Of a stretch of 64,000 nt of DNA, positions 8,351 through 16,934 are shown in pieces. The first letter of the stretch is position 1; each line of letters begins with the position of its first letter. A program made the position numbers and the translations under genes. The DNA is from an uncultured Ruminococcus sp. (GTDB taxonomy: Bacteria > Bacillota > Clostridia > Oscillospirales > Ruminococcaceae). Where the stretch lies: contig CACWPL010000001.1 of NCBI GenBank assembly GCA_902762785.1, positions 124,001-188,000 on the forward strand, written 5' to 3'. Under the pieces are notes generated by a model. The model was not told the DNA's origin and searched no databases. It saw nothing but the letters and a program-made list of their open reading frames with translations.

Positions 8351-9625
8351 TTACTTTTTCTTCTTCTTGGAAGACTCATTATCGACAGGCGCCTCGTCGG
8401 TCTCGCCGTACTTGGCAGCCATACGTTTTCTTGCTTCACGGATGATGAGCGTGTTGTACTCCTCCTTCTCGGAGCGGGAGAGCCTACGCTCGCCGTCGTC
8501 ATCGGAATAGCGGACGCGGTTGGACGGACCGCCTGCGAGACGTGCCTCGCTGCCGCCCTCGCCCTGCTGGCGGAGCATCTCCTGCTGCTGCTCGAGCATG
8601 AGCTGCATCATGGAGGGACGACGGTTCTTGTTGTTCGCGGCCTTCTTGCGCTCGGCCTCGCCGATCTTCTCGACGCGCGCCTCATTGAACCACGCATAGA
8701 GCAGCACGCTCTGGAGGAACGAGAACGCCGAGGAGCAGAGCCAGTAGAAGCCGACACCGGCCGGGACGGTGAATGCCAGCCATACAGAGAAGAGCGGCAT
8801 GAAGTACAGCATGGCGTTCATCGCGCCCATGCTGGGCATATCGGGGTTGCGCTTCTTCTGCATGTACTGCATATAGATGGTCATGGCGAGCTGCACCAGA
8901 CCGGACAGGATCGGGATCAGGAACAGGAAGATCGAGGAGTTCTGCGTGGGCTTGACGTTCGGGGTCTCGCTGAGCTTGGTGCCGCCGATGGTGAAGGTCT
9001 CGGCAAAGTCGGATACCTTCGTGACGAACTCGGGATCGATGCTCTTGAGGAGCGTGGTCTGCTCCTCGCCCTCGGCGGTGGTCAGATGGACCTCGCCGTC
9101 CTCCACGACGGCCCGGAATCCCTCGGGATCCTTGAGGAGCTTCTCCATGATGATGAGCTCCTGACGCATGCTGTTCTTGGTGAGGGTCTTCTCGGCCTGG
9201 GCGGGATCGTCGTCGAGCGCGATCACGATGGCCTTGGCCTCCTCGATGGTGTCGGTCTTGTAGTCCATGATGTAGGTCATGGGCTTGTAAACGACCGCGA
9301 GCACGCCCCAGAGCAAAATGAGCGGGATGAACGAGGTCAGGCAGGAGGAATAGGGATTGATGTTCTCCTCCTGGTAGAGCTTCGTCTGCTCGAGCTGCAT
9401 CTTTTCGGGCTTGTCCTTATACTTTTCCTGGAGCTTTTTGAGCTTGGGGTTGATGAGCTGGAGACGCGCGGCGTTCTTCTGCTGCTTGTAGGACACCGGG
9501 AGCAGGATCAGCTTGGTGACCAACGTGAACAGGATGATAGCGATACCGTAGTTCCCGACCAAGCTGTAGATCAGCTTCATGATGAAGCCCAGCGGGAAGG
9601 CGACGATGTTGATCAAAAAATTCAA
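8351..9625 (-). CDS. yidC: Membrane protein insertase YidC/OxaI
   Basis: YidC/Oxa1/SpoIIIJ-type insertase that places proteins in the cytoplasmic membrane, alone or with SecYEG. The 424 residues show the Gram-positive layout: N-terminal TM hairpin with LIYSLVGNYGIAIILFT, cytoplasmic coiled hairpin (about 50-90), then later TMs around ILFLIPILSG and MPLFSVWLAFTVPAG. The outward segment between TM2 and TM3 is expanded by about 100 polar residues, and the C-terminal tail is long and basic, ending in poly-lysine. No ATG fits: the start is read as TTG at 9625, just after GAGGGA. Confidence 0.93.
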   Translation of the reverse strand: MNFLINIVAFPLGFIMKLIYSLVGNYGIAIILFTLVTKLILLPVSYKQQKNAARLQLINPKLKKLQEKYKDKPEKMQLEQTKLYQEENINPYSSCLTSFIPLILLWGVLAVVYKPMTYIMDYKTDTIEEAKAIVIALDDDPAQAEKTLTKNSMRQELIIMEKLLKDPEGFRAVVEDGEVHLTTAEGEEQTTLLKSIDPEFVTKVSDFAETFTIGGTKLSETPNVKPTQNSSIFLFLIPILSGLVQLAMTIYMQYMQKKRNPDMPSMGAMNAMLYFMPLFSVWLAFTVPAGVGFYWLCSSAFSFLQSVLLYAWFNEARVEKIGEAERKKAANNKNRRPSMMQLMLEQQQEMLRQQGEGGSEARLAGGPSNRVRYSDDDGERRLSRSEKEEYNTLIIREARKRMAAKYGETDEAPVDNESSKKKKK

Positions 9626-9743
9626 TTTATTCCCTCATTCCTTATTCTGAAAACGAAAAACGAGTCCTTATCAGACCATCATGTCAGATATTGCATGGGT
9701 CACGCCCGGCACTGCGTTCTATCTATTATATATGTATCGCGGA

Positions 9744-10010
9744 TCATTCGCCGGGACGTTTTTGCCAAAAATACGAGGGGAGACGCTTCCATTCAAACGT
9801 CTCGGGCACCTCGTCGATGCCGCCGCGTGCCCAGGGGTGGCAGCGCAGCAGGCGGGAGAGCGCGAGCAGCATCCCCTTGAGCGCCCCGAACCGCCGCACG
9901 GCCTCGAGCGCATACGCCGAGCAGGACGGATAGTACCGGCACTGCGGCGGGAAGAGCGGGGAGATGCAGATCTGATAGAAGCGGATGAGCCCGATCAGGA
10001 TGTGCTTCAT
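9744..10010 (-). CDS. yidD: Membrane protein insertion efficiency factor YidD
   Basis: Small (88 residues) YidD family protein that assists YidC-dependent insertion. It carries the family core [21 protein letters not shown], with cysteines at 15, 24 and 30, and a conserved CHPW further on. The ATG at 10010 overlaps the rnpA stop by one base (TGATG), so it is translationally coupled; an in-frame GTG one codon upstream is the alternative start. Confidence 0.95.
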   Translation of the reverse strand: MKHILIGLIRFYQICISPLFPPQCRYYPSCSAYALEAVRRFGALKGMLLALSRLLRCHPWARGGIDEVPETFEWKRLPSYFWQKRPGE

Positions 10011-10408
10011 CACGCCTCACCCTTGCCGGCCTTGGCGGGCCTTTGCGGGGGCTTGGGCAGCGTCTCGCCGGCCGAGATCTTGTGGAGCGCGGGGACGCCG
10101 TACTGATGCAGATAGCGGCTCAGCACATCGGAGCTGACCTCCTTGAGGTGCGCCCTGGCCACGATGACGATGTCGAGACCCACCGGGGCATCGGCCTCGT
10201 TCTCGCGCCACGCCTGCCGGATGAGCCGGCGGCAGCGGCTGCGCGCCACGGCATTGCCGACCTTCTTGCCGGTGGTGATGCCGAGGCGGTCGATGCCGAG
10301 CTTGTTCTTGCGGGCATAGATGATGATGTCCTTGGAAACGATGCATTGCCCCTTGTGGTAGCAGAGCCGGAAATCGCGGTCTGTCCGCAGGGTGTCTGTG
10401 TACAGCAT
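10010..10408 (-). CDS. rnpA: Ribonuclease P protein component
   Basis: RnpA is the protein subunit of RNase P, which removes 5' leaders from pre-tRNAs. The 132-residue product has the family RNA-binding signature around 48-68 ([19 protein letters not shown]). The ATG at 10408 is preceded by AAGGAG; the longer open frame (to 10459) crosses the terminator after rpmH and is rejected. The C-terminus carries about 15 extra Pro/Lys-rich residues. It sits between rpmH and yidD in the standard order. Confidence 0.96.
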   Translation of the reverse strand: MLYTDTLRTDRDFRLCYHKGQCIVSKDIIIYARKNKLGIDRLGITTGKKVGNAVARSRCRRLIRQAWRENEADAPVGLDIVIVARAHLKEVSSDVLSRYLHQYGVPALHKISAGETLPKPPQRPAKAGKGEA

Positions 10409-10441
10409 GATGCGGCTCCTTTTCGTGCGGCGCGCGATGGC

Positions 10442-10478
10442 TAAAAAAAGCGACCACAAATACGCGATTTGTGGTCTG
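10442..10478 (-). terminator. Terminator-like hairpin between rpmH and rnpA
   Basis: On the minus strand ACCACAAAT and ATTTGTGGT form a 9-base stem (10475-10467 with 10461-10453), then seven T residues. It directly follows the rpmH stop and should set a high L34 to RnpA transcript ratio. Confidence 0.75.
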
Positions 10479-10483
10479 ACTCG

Positions 10484-10618
10484 TCAATGGGAAAGTCTCT
10501 TTCTGCCCTTTGCTCTCCTGCGAGCTAAAACCTTTCTGCCGTTTCTGTCGGACATGCGCTTTCTGAAGCCATGCTCCTTCTTGCGATGGATCTTCTTCGG
10601 CTGGTACGTTCTCTTCAT
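10484..10618 (-). CDS. rpmH: 50S ribosomal protein L34
   Basis: L34, a 44-residue, very basic protein of the large ribosomal subunit. The whole sequence matches the family, beginning [20 protein letters not shown] and ending KRLSH. The ATG at 10618 has an excellent AGGAGGAG upstream; the longer open frame is leader. It is the first gene of the rpmH-rnpA-yidD-yidC-jag block. Confidence 0.98.
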   Translation of the reverse strand: MKRTYQPKKIHRKKEHGFRKRMSDRNGRKVLARRRAKGRKRLSH

Positions 10619-10781
10619 GTGCTCTCCTCCTCTCTTTTGATGCAGGCGATGACTAAAAAGCTTTAGTGGGCCGCCTGGACGTTGATCGATCGGTCGCGCA
10701 ACTGGGCTGCGCATCGGGTGTGATAGGAACAGTCTGCCGCAAGCGGTGAAGCTCACAGCACATGCATTCTTATACCCTACT

Positions 10782-10810
10782 ATTATACCGTATCCGCAGG
10801 GGCGTGTCAA
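10782..10810 (-). promoter_or_regulatory. rpmH operon promoter
   Basis: Consensus sigma-A promoter on the minus strand: TTGACA (10810-10805), 17-base spacer, TATAAT (10787-10782). It would give a leader of about 155 bases before rpmH. Confidence 0.85.
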
Positions 10811-11029
10811 CCCCTTTTTGCATTTTTTTCAGTTTTTTCAGTTTTTGGCCGAGATCGAGCTGTTAGGATCATCCATATTCCACAGATCCCGCCGCCGGCC
10901 GGTGGAGACCTTCTCGCAGACGAGGGGGCATCCGCCGCAAAAAGACAGTCGTCCATGTATCAAATACACAAATTCCACATGCTTTCCTGCGTCAGTTTTC
11001 ACAGATCCAAAAAGATCTCTCGAAACATC

Positions 11030-11058
11030 TTGACTTATGCGCCAGATCAGTATATAAT
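11030..11058 (+). promoter_or_regulatory. serC promoter
   Basis: TTGACT (11030-11035), 17-base spacer, TATAAT (11053-11058). About 28 bases downstream is the palindrome GTGAAATTTTTCAC (11086-11099), a possible operator for serine-pathway control. Confidence 0.8.
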
Positions 11059-11152
11059 AAGTAATGGACTGGTGTGGTGTGGAATGTGAAATTTTTCACG
11101 ATCTGCACGCATATCACCGAACACATGCAAATCATTATGGAGGTAACGCAAA

Positions 11153-12241
11153 ATGGGTAGAGTTTACAATTTCAGCGCCGGCCCGGCAGTCCTGCCGGAG
11201 GAGGTGCTCCAGGAGGCAGCAGCAGAGATGATGGATTACCGCGGCTGCGGCATGTCCGTCATGGAGATGAGCCACCGCTCCAAGATGTTCCAGCAGATCA
11301 TCGACGAGGCTGAGGCCGATCTCCGCGACCTCATGAACATCCCGGACAACTACAAGGTGATCTTCCTGCAGGGCGGTGCCTCTCTGGTATTCGCTGAGGT
11401 GCCGATGAACCTGATGAAGAACGGCAAGGCCGCCTACATCATCACCGGCCAGTGGGCGAAGAAGGCCGCTGCCGAGGCTGAGAAGTACGGCGAGGTGGTC
11501 AAGGTCGCTTCCTCTGCCGACAAGACCTTCTCCTACATCCCGGATTGCTCTGACCTCGACATCCCGGAGGATGCCGACTACGTCTACATCTGCGAGAACA
11601 ACACCATCTACGGCACCAAGTACAAGGAGCTGCCGAACACCAAGGGCCACATCCTGGTTTCCGACGTGTCCTCCTGCTTCCTGTCTGAGCCGATCGACGT
11701 GACCAAGTACGGCGTGGTATACGGCGGCGTACAGAAGAACGTCGGCCCGGCCGGTGTGCAGATCGTCATCGTTCGTGAGGACCTGATCGCGGACGGTCCT
11801 GCGGTCAAGAACACCCCCACCATGTGCGACTGGAAGATCCAGGCCGACAACAAGTCCCTCTACAACACCCCGCCCTGCTACGGCATCTACATCTGCGGCA
11901 AGGTCTTCAAGTGGATCAAGAAGATGGGCGGCCTCGAGGGCATGAAGGCCCACAACGAGAAGAAGGCAGCCATCCTCTACGATTTCCTCGACCAGTCCAA
12001 GCTGTTCAAGGGCACTGTGGAGAAGAAGGACCGCTCTCTGATGAACGTTCCGTTCGTCACCGGCGATGCCGACCTCGATGCGAAGTTCGTCGCTGAGGCC
12101 AAGGCGGCCGGCTTCGAGAACCTCAAGGGCCACAGAACGGTCGGCGGCATGCGTGCCTCCATCTACAACGCGATGCCGATCGAGGGTGTCGAGAAGCTCG
12201 TTGCGTTTATGAGGAAGTTCGAGGCTGAGAACGCCAAGTAA
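11153..12241 (+). CDS. serC: Phosphoserine aminotransferase
   Basis: SerC transfers an amino group from glutamate to 3-phosphohydroxypyruvate, the second step of serine synthesis; it also serves in pyridoxal phosphate synthesis in some bacteria. The 362 residues match the family from YNFSAGPAVLP at the N-terminus; the pyridoxal-phosphate lysine is Lys195 in GGVQKNVGPAG. The ATG at 11153 follows ATGGAGGTAAC. It forms an operon with the next two genes. Confidence 0.97.
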   Translation: MGRVYNFSAGPAVLPEEVLQEAAAEMMDYRGCGMSVMEMSHRSKMFQQIIDEAEADLRDLMNIPDNYKVIFLQGGASLVFAEVPMNLMKNGKAAYIITGQWAKKAAAEAEKYGEVVKVASSADKTFSYIPDCSDLDIPEDADYVYICENNTIYGTKYKELPNTKGHILVSDVSSCFLSEPIDVTKYGVVYGGVQKNVGPAGVQIVIVREDLIADGPAVKNTPTMCDWKIQADNKSLYNTPPCYGIYICGKVFKWIKKMGGLEGMKAHNEKKAAILYDFLDQSKLFKGTVEKKDRSLMNVPFVTGDADLDAKFVAEAKAAGFENLKGHRTVGGMRASIYNAMPIEGVEKLVAFMRKFEAENAK

Positions 12242-12247
12242 GCCGAA

Positions 12248-12706
12248 ATGACGGGCTTTCTTGCTCTTCTCTTCTTTGCGGGCCTCGCGCTGACGGCCTA
12301 TGGGATCTGGGAGCAGGTCCATGTGTACCGCGTGCGGCACACCGTCCGCGCGACCATCGTTTCCTACAAATACAAAGGCTCCTCCAATGCCGTCGTCCTC
12401 GCGGCGAACGCGGTCTCCGGGTCGAAGCACCCGGTCGTGTCCTTCACGCGTGAGGACGACGGGGAGACCTGTCTCCTCCCGCTGCACGACAGCGTCCCCT
12501 ATGGGCTCGACCGCAGGAGCTTCCCGGAGCTCCAGATCGGGGGTGAGGTATCGGTCATGTATTTCGGCGACAAGCCGAAGGAGGGCTTCCTCACGGATCA
12601 CCCGCTCGCGCAGAAGCCCCTGGCCTGCTCCACCCTGCTGCTGATCGGGCTCGCCCTGATGGGCGGCGTCATCGCCAGTCTCACGCTGGCGATGTGGCTC
12701 GGGTGA
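12248..12706 (+). CDS. Hypothetical two-TM membrane protein
   Basis: A 152-residue protein with a hydrophobic segment at each end (about 3-22 and 124-150) and a central soluble domain of beta pattern (RATIVSYKYKGSS, HPVVSFTRE, GEVSVMYFGDKP). The pattern is like small DUF3592-type membrane proteins, which are of unknown function. It lies 6 bases after serC and 40 before serA, in the same direction, so it rides in the serine operon; no clear ribosome-binding site is visible. Confidence 0.65.
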   Translation: MTGFLALLFFAGLALTAYGIWEQVHVYRVRHTVRATIVSYKYKGSSNAVVLAANAVSGSKHPVVSFTREDDGETCLLPLHDSVPYGLDRRSFPELQIGGEVSVMYFGDKPKEGFLTDHPLAQKPLACSTLLLIGLALMGGVIASLTLAMWLG

Positions 12707-12746
12707 CGGCGCGCAGCCTATCTTACTATTATAGGAGGTAATCCCC

Positions 12747-13856
12747 ATGTTCAATATCCTGACTCTGAACAAGATCGCTGCCTGCGGCACCGATCAGTTC
12801 GATAAGGCGAAGTATACCGTTGGCGATTCCGTACAGGACCCCACCGGCATCCTCGTCCGCTCTGCTGTGATGCATGACTTCGCTTTCGGCGAGAGCCTGC
12901 TGGCCATCGCCCGCGCCGGCGCCGGCACCAACAACATCCCTGTTGAGAAGTGCGCTGACCTGGGCATCGTGGTCTTCAACACCCCCGGCGCCAATGCGAA
13001 CGCCGTCAAGGAGCTCGTGCTCGCCGGTCTGTTCCTGGCCTCCCGCAAGGTGACCAAGGCCGTTCAGTGGGCCGCGACCCTCGAGGACACTGCTGACATG
13101 AACGTTGCCAAGCAGGTCGAGAAGGGCAAGAGCAACTTCGGCGGCTGCGAGATCACCGGCAAGACCCTGGGCATCATCGGCCTGGGCGCCATCGGCCGCA
13201 AGGTCGCCTTCGCTGCCAAGGCACTGGGCATGACCGTTATCGGCACGGATCCCTTCCTGTCTGAGGCTGCGGCCAAGGAGCTCGAGGGCACCGTGAAGAT
13301 CGTGGACACCAAGGAGGCCATTTATGCAGAGGCCGACTACATCACCCTCCACGTTCCCTGCAACAACGACACCAAGGGCTTCTTCAATGCCGATGTCTTC
13401 GCACAGTGCAAGGACGGCGTGAAGCTGCTGAACTTCGCCCGCGGCGAGCTGGTGAACGATGCCGACCTCGAGCAGGCCATCGCCTCCGGCAAGGTATCTG
13501 CCTATGTCACGGACTTCCCGAACGCCAAGACCGTTAAGATGGACGGCGTCGTAGCGATCCCGCACCTGGGCGCCTCCACCGCAGAGTCCGAGGACAACTG
13601 CGCGACCATGGCTGCTGCCGAGCTGATCGACTACATCGAGAACGGCAACATCAAGAACTCCGTGAACTTCCCGAACGTTTCCGCCGACGCTGCCAAGAAG
13701 GTATGCGTGCTGCACAAGGAGGGCGCACAGCTCCCCGGCACCGTACTGGCCACCGGCGCGAAGAAGGGCTACGCCTACACCATCCTTGCTGACGGTGTGG
13801 ATGTCGAGGCCGTCAAGGCTGTCGACGGCGTGATCCGCGTTCGCCAGATCGGCTAA
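12747..13856 (+). CDS. serA: D-3-phosphoglycerate dehydrogenase with shortened C-terminal domain
   Basis: SerA oxidises 3-phosphoglycerate to 3-phosphohydroxypyruvate with NAD, the first step of serine synthesis. The 369 residues contain the substrate part (AGAGTNNIPV), the NAD-binding motif GLGAIG, the conserved arginine in NFARGEL, and the catalytic histidine in IPHLGAST. The tail begins like an ACT domain (KVCVLHKEG) and ends like one (GYAYTILADG to GVIRVRQIG), but the middle strand-helix part is missing, so it is about 20 residues short. The ATG follows AGGAGGTAA. Serine feedback may be altered. Confidence 0.95.
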   Translation: MFNILTLNKIAACGTDQFDKAKYTVGDSVQDPTGILVRSAVMHDFAFGESLLAIARAGAGTNNIPVEKCADLGIVVFNTPGANANAVKELVLAGLFLASRKVTKAVQWAATLEDTADMNVAKQVEKGKSNFGGCEITGKTLGIIGLGAIGRKVAFAAKALGMTVIGTDPFLSEAAAKELEGTVKIVDTKEAIYAEADYITLHVPCNNDTKGFFNADVFAQCKDGVKLLNFARGELVNDADLEQAIASGKVSAYVTDFPNAKTVKMDGVVAIPHLGASTAESEDNCATMAAAELIDYIENGNIKNSVNFPNVSADAAKKVCVLHKEGAQLPGTVLATGAKKGYAYTILADGVDVEAVKAVDGVIRVRQIG

Positions 13857-13880
13857 GCATCGCCATTATCTGAATCACAG

Positions 13881-13920
13881 CGCCCCTGCATCGGTCAGTC
13901 CGATGCAGGGGCGTTTCTCT
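13881..13920 (+). terminator. serA terminator
   Basis: CGCCCCTGCATCGG (13881-13894) pairs with CCGATGCAGGGGCG (13900-13913) around a TCAGT loop, followed by TTTCTCT. It ends the serC-serA operon and faces the end of the phage-like cluster. Confidence 0.85.
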
Positions 13921-13946
13921 ATCTTCAAGCCGCGGAGGCGCGCGGC

Positions 13947-14867
13947 CTATTTGTTATAATACCCATCCCGATACGCCCATATCCGCGTGCGCACGCCCTT
14001 TCCCGACCAGACCATCCGCACGCGGCAGATGGTCATGGCCTGCATGTGGGTCCCGAACGTGACGCGTTCGCCGAGCTCCTCATCGGCAAAGCCCGCATAC
14101 TCCACGAAGACCGCCTGTCCGCCGCGCTGTGAGAACAGCAGGCGGGAGGTCATCGCGTCCTCGATGCGCTGTAGGAACTGTCGGTCGAACGGGATCTGTC
14201 GGTTCCGCACGATGCCAAGGGCGACGGCGGCGGCATCGGTCTCGCGGTAGGCGTCCGGCTCGCCGGAGACGTCCTCCATGTGGATGCAGCTCACGCGGCG
14301 CGTGGTGTCGTCGCTCTGCCCGTAGGCCGTCACCAGTGCGGCGGGGACGGTGTGCAGCGTGCCCCCGGTCGGCGGCGAGATCATGACGCAGTCCTTGACG
14401 ACATAAGGATGATGCCGCGTCTGCTTGTAGGTGAAGGCGCAGATGCTGTCCCAGAGGCTCGAGCCCTCCTTGACGTAGATATAGCCGGTCACGGGACTGT
14501 CCTCATAGGTCACGAAGGGGAACTGATAGAACCCCTGCACCAGTGTCCCGATGGTCAGGTCGGGATGCAGTCCCTTGGCCAGCTCATTTTGCGTCAGCAG
14601 GGAGCTGAAGCTCCGCGACTGCACGCGCACGACCCACACGCCCTTGCGGCAGATACGCTCCACACGGTCCGGCAGACCGAGGAAGACCTCCTGCCCCTCC
14701 CAGCGCAGCGCGATCCGCAGCACGTCCGGCACGGTCGTCCCCGTCATGGGATATTCGGCCGTGACACGGGCATACGGCGTGTAGGCCTCCCTTTCGAGGA
14801 CGGCCGAGAGGCACGGTCGCTCCTCTGCATCGCCGGAAGCACTGATGAGCTGTACGGTGAGGCTCAT
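13947..14867 (-). CDS. Phage tail hub / baseplate-like protein
   Basis: A 306-residue protein resembling phage baseplate-hub proteins of the gpD/XkdQ type: an N-terminal beta domain (LTVQLISASG, LEREAYTPYARVTAEYP), a segment expected to bind other tail parts (SSLLTQNELAKG, IGTLVQGFYQFPF), and a C-terminal beta domain ending in IWAYRDGYYNK. The family call is by overall pattern, not a decisive motif. The ATG at 14867 overlaps the previous stop in ATGA. It is the last gene of the cluster; no tape measure, sheath or tube gene accompanies it. Confidence 0.6.
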   Translation of the reverse strand: MSLTVQLISASGDAEERPCLSAVLEREAYTPYARVTAEYPMTGTTVPDVLRIALRWEGQEVFLGLPDRVERICRKGVWVVRVQSRSFSSLLTQNELAKGLHPDLTIGTLVQGFYQFPFVTYEDSPVTGYIYVKEGSSLWDSICAFTYKQTRHHPYVVKDCVMISPPTGGTLHTVPAALVTAYGQSDDTTRRVSCIHMEDVSGEPDAYRETDAAAVALGIVRNRQIPFDRQFLQRIEDAMTSRLLFSQRGGQAVFVEYAGFADEELGERVTFGTHMQAMTICRVRMVWSGKGVRTRIWAYRDGYYNK

Positions 14868-15247
14868 GGGGCCACCTCCGTGAGCGCCGCCGCCGTCAGG
14901 AACACGACCGACAGCACCGGCGCCCCCGCATCCGCCTCGAGCGTATACGCCAGCACCCTTGCCCCGGGCAGACACAGTCCCCCGACCGTCAGGTCGGATG
15001 CCGTCTGCGCACGCAGCAGCGTGTCGAGCGCGACGGCCGCAGCAGCCGTGTCGACGAGGGGCGAGAGCTGTCCGCGGAGCGTCATGCGCGTGCCGCGGGG
15101 GTAGGCAGCCGTGACGGCAGACGTCCCGTCCGCTGTGCCGTCCTCATGCAGGATGCTGCTCCCGCTGAGCCGGTACCCCGTCAGATGCAGCACGAGCGTC
15201 CCCAACGTGACGGGGATGTCGCGCCCGTTATCGAACTGATACGGCAT
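14864..15247 (-). CDS. Phage-cluster protein of unknown function
   Basis: A 127-residue, Thr/Ala/Leu-rich protein (starts MPYQFDNGRDIPVTLG) with a beta-rich pattern, possibly a tail-tube or connector component; I do not recognise it. The ATG at 15247 has AGGAGGAGG upstream inside the previous gene and overlaps it by 20 bases, which argues for a coupled, real gene. Confidence 0.6.
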   Translation of the reverse strand: MPYQFDNGRDIPVTLGTLVLHLTGYRLSGSSILHEDGTADGTSAVTAAYPRGTRMTLRGQLSPLVDTAAAAVALDTLLRAQTASDLTVGGLCLPGARVLAYTLEADAGAPVLSVVFLTAAALTEVAP

Positions 15248-15641
15248 CTGCCTCCTCCTCTCCCAGGAACAAGCCCGTGAACATGAACACCGTTCGCGTC
15301 ACCACGCGCCGCAGCCGCAGGTCGGCCGTCGGCGGCTCGCTCGTGACCGTCACGGCCCCGAGCGACTGCATCCGCGGGACGATCTCGTCCTCCAGATACG
15401 CCATCGCTGCCTCCAGGGGCACCGTCATCGCCGTCAGCAGCGAGACGCGCACCTCGAGCTTGAAGGGCCTTGCCCCGCCCGCCCCGTCCGGGAAGCCCGG
15501 CGCGACCGTGAGCCGCACCGGCTCCACCACCGCGATCCTCCGGTCGGACTTCTCCACGAGCGGCACCGCGTCGAACGCCGGATACACGTCCCGCAGCTCC
15601 CCCGCGAGCGCCTCGTAGACCGCACGGAACACCGTCTCCAT
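15228..15641 (-). CDS. Phage-cluster protein, probable head-tail completion component
   Basis: A 137-residue protein beginning METVFRAVYEALAGELRDVYPAFDAVPLVEK. An N-terminal helix followed by strands (RIAVVEPVRLTV, FKLEVRVSLLTAMTV) and its place after the head genes suggest a tail-completion or connector role. This is inference from position. It starts 4 bases after the previous stop. Confidence 0.6.
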   Translation of the reverse strand: METVFRAVYEALAGELRDVYPAFDAVPLVEKSDRRIAVVEPVRLTVAPGFPDGAGGARPFKLEVRVSLLTAMTVPLEAAMAYLEDEIVPRMQSLGAVTVTSEPPTADLRLRRVVTRTVFMFTGLFLGEEEADAVSVR

Positions 15642-15645
15642 CCGC

Positions 15646-16002
15646 TCACCCCCTCACGCCGCAAAAGCCGAAGCCCTCGTCCTCGAGCAGCGGCGCACAC
15701 ACCGCCACATACGCCGAGGCCAGCGAGGCCGCGAACCGCAGCACCTCCGACCCGTCCGCCTTCGTGGCGATCGTGCCGGCGTAGGTCGCCGTGGGCTTCT
15801 CGCGCGCCGCGTAGATCTGGGCATACCGCATGTTCGCGATGGCCGCCGCCAGATACGCCAGCCGGATGTCATGCGCATCCGCGCCCTTGCGCAGCCGCGC
15901 GTGGACTGTGCCCGCCGCCTCGTAGAGCAGCGGCAGGTGCATCGTCACGTCCGTCTCCCCCGAAAAGAGCCGGAACAGCGACCCGATCGTCTCCATATCC
16001 AT
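15646..16002 (-). CDS. Phage-cluster small helical protein (connector-like)
   Basis: A 118-residue, Ala-rich and mostly helical protein starting MDMETIGSLFRLFSGETDV. Size and position after capsid and protease fit a head-tail connector, but no family motif is certain. The ATG at 16002 follows AAAAAAGGAGGG; a longer upstream frame is rejected. Between it and the protease stop is a large imperfect hairpin (16031-16065). Confidence 0.6.
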   Translation of the reverse strand: MDMETIGSLFRLFSGETDVTMHLPLLYEAAGTVHARLRKGADAHDIRLAYLAAAIANMRYAQIYAAREKPTATYAGTIATKADGSEVLRFAASLASAYVAVCAPLLEDEGFGFCGVRG

Positions 16003-16048
16003 AGCCCGCCCTCCTTTTTTCCCATGCTTTGGATGCCGATGGGGGATG

Positions 16049-16873
16049 TCACGCCCCCGGCATCCGAAAATCCGTCTGCGCCGTGTCGACATCCGCGAGC
16101 TGCACCTCCGGCACGCCCGCGCGCTCGTCACGCAGCGCCTTGCGGAACGCCATCAGCTCCTCGAGCCCCATGCGTCCCGCCGCCATCACCAGCGCCTTCG
16201 AGACCGCGCCCTCGCGGCCGCACATCGCCAGCACATCCTCACGCAGCATCTGCTCGACCTCGGCCAGCAGCGCCTCCTGTCCCTTGGTACCGTCCATCGT
16301 GTCCTCCTTTGCGGAACAATGCTTCGTCACGCCCGCCTGCACCTGCGCCGGCACGGCCACGAAGCTCCATTCATAGGCATCGCGGATGTCATCGAGCACA
16401 GTGCAGCAGAGCGTGTCCCCATAGCTGCGCCCGGGGACATGGCCGCACGCCGTCTCTCTGCGGTCGGCGCCGCAGACGGAGCAAACATGCCGTCCCGCCG
16501 CGCACGAGACGCTGACCTCCTTCTTGATGCCGCCCTCGATCTCGCGGATGAGCGCCTGATTGTCCTCCGTGCGGACCATATAGGCCTTCGCCTTGAGGGA
16601 CACATAGGGACGCCCGTCGCGCGTGCGCCTGCCGTCCTCGCGGACGACCTCGGTGTCATAGATCCGTGCCGTCTGGCCGCCGGAGCGCAGGTCGTGGTCG
16701 AAGATGCCCGTCTTGCCGACGAACAGCCCCTGCATCTGCCCGAGCGCCTCGTCCGAGAAGCGCTCGAGGTCGCGGTCGATGTCGTTGTCGCACAGCACGA
16801 CGTCGAAGCGATAGACCTCCTCCTCGGTGAACGGCCTGCGCGTGAAGCGGTTGAGCTTCTCCATCTCGGTCAT
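16049..16873 (-). CDS. Phage prohead protease-like protein
   Basis: A 274-residue protein similar to head-maturation proteases of gut Clostridia phages: LCDNDIDRDLERFS near the start, GKTGIFDHD with a candidate catalytic histidine, then KKEVSVSCA with a candidate serine, and EWSFVAVPAQ. A cysteine set (CSVCGADRRETACGH) looks zinc-ribbon-like. The last 65 residues are helical and may act as a scaffold part. The ATG at 16873 follows GAGAGGAGGAC. It comes after the capsid gene, opposite to the usual order. Confidence 0.65.
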   Translation of the reverse strand: MTEMEKLNRFTRRPFTEEEVYRFDVVLCDNDIDRDLERFSDEALGQMQGLFVGKTGIFDHDLRSGGQTARIYDTEVVREDGRRTRDGRPYVSLKAKAYMVRTEDNQALIREIEGGIKKEVSVSCAAGRHVCSVCGADRRETACGHVPGRSYGDTLCCTVLDDIRDAYEWSFVAVPAQVQAGVTKHCSAKEDTMDGTKGQEALLAEVEQMLREDVLAMCGREGAVSKALVMAAGRMGLEELMAFRKALRDERAGVPEVQLADVDTAQTDFRMPGA

Positions 16874-16898
16874 GATCGTCCTCCTCTCACGCATCAAC

Positions 16899-16921
16899 GG
16901 AGGGGACGCGGTGTCCCCTCC
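16899..16921. repeat. Hairpin between capsid and protease genes
   Basis: GGAGGGGAC (16899-16907) pairs perfectly with GTCCCCTCC (16913-16921) around a 5-base loop. There is no T-run, so it may be an mRNA stabiliser or attenuator that favours capsid over downstream proteins. Confidence 0.6.
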
Positions 16922-16934
16922 CTGCATCGTCCGC

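Larger units (their letters stand above)
10619..11152. other. Intergenic region between divergent rpmH and serC
   Basis: 534 bases without a gene. It holds the rpmH leader and promoter (minus) and the serC promoter (plus). In many Firmicutes this position is occupied by oriC and dnaA; here only degenerate DnaA-box-like sequences are visible (for example TATTCCACA near 10876, two mismatches to TTATCCACA) and no dnaA. Some AT-rich stretches are present. I see no RNA gene. Confidence 0.6.
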
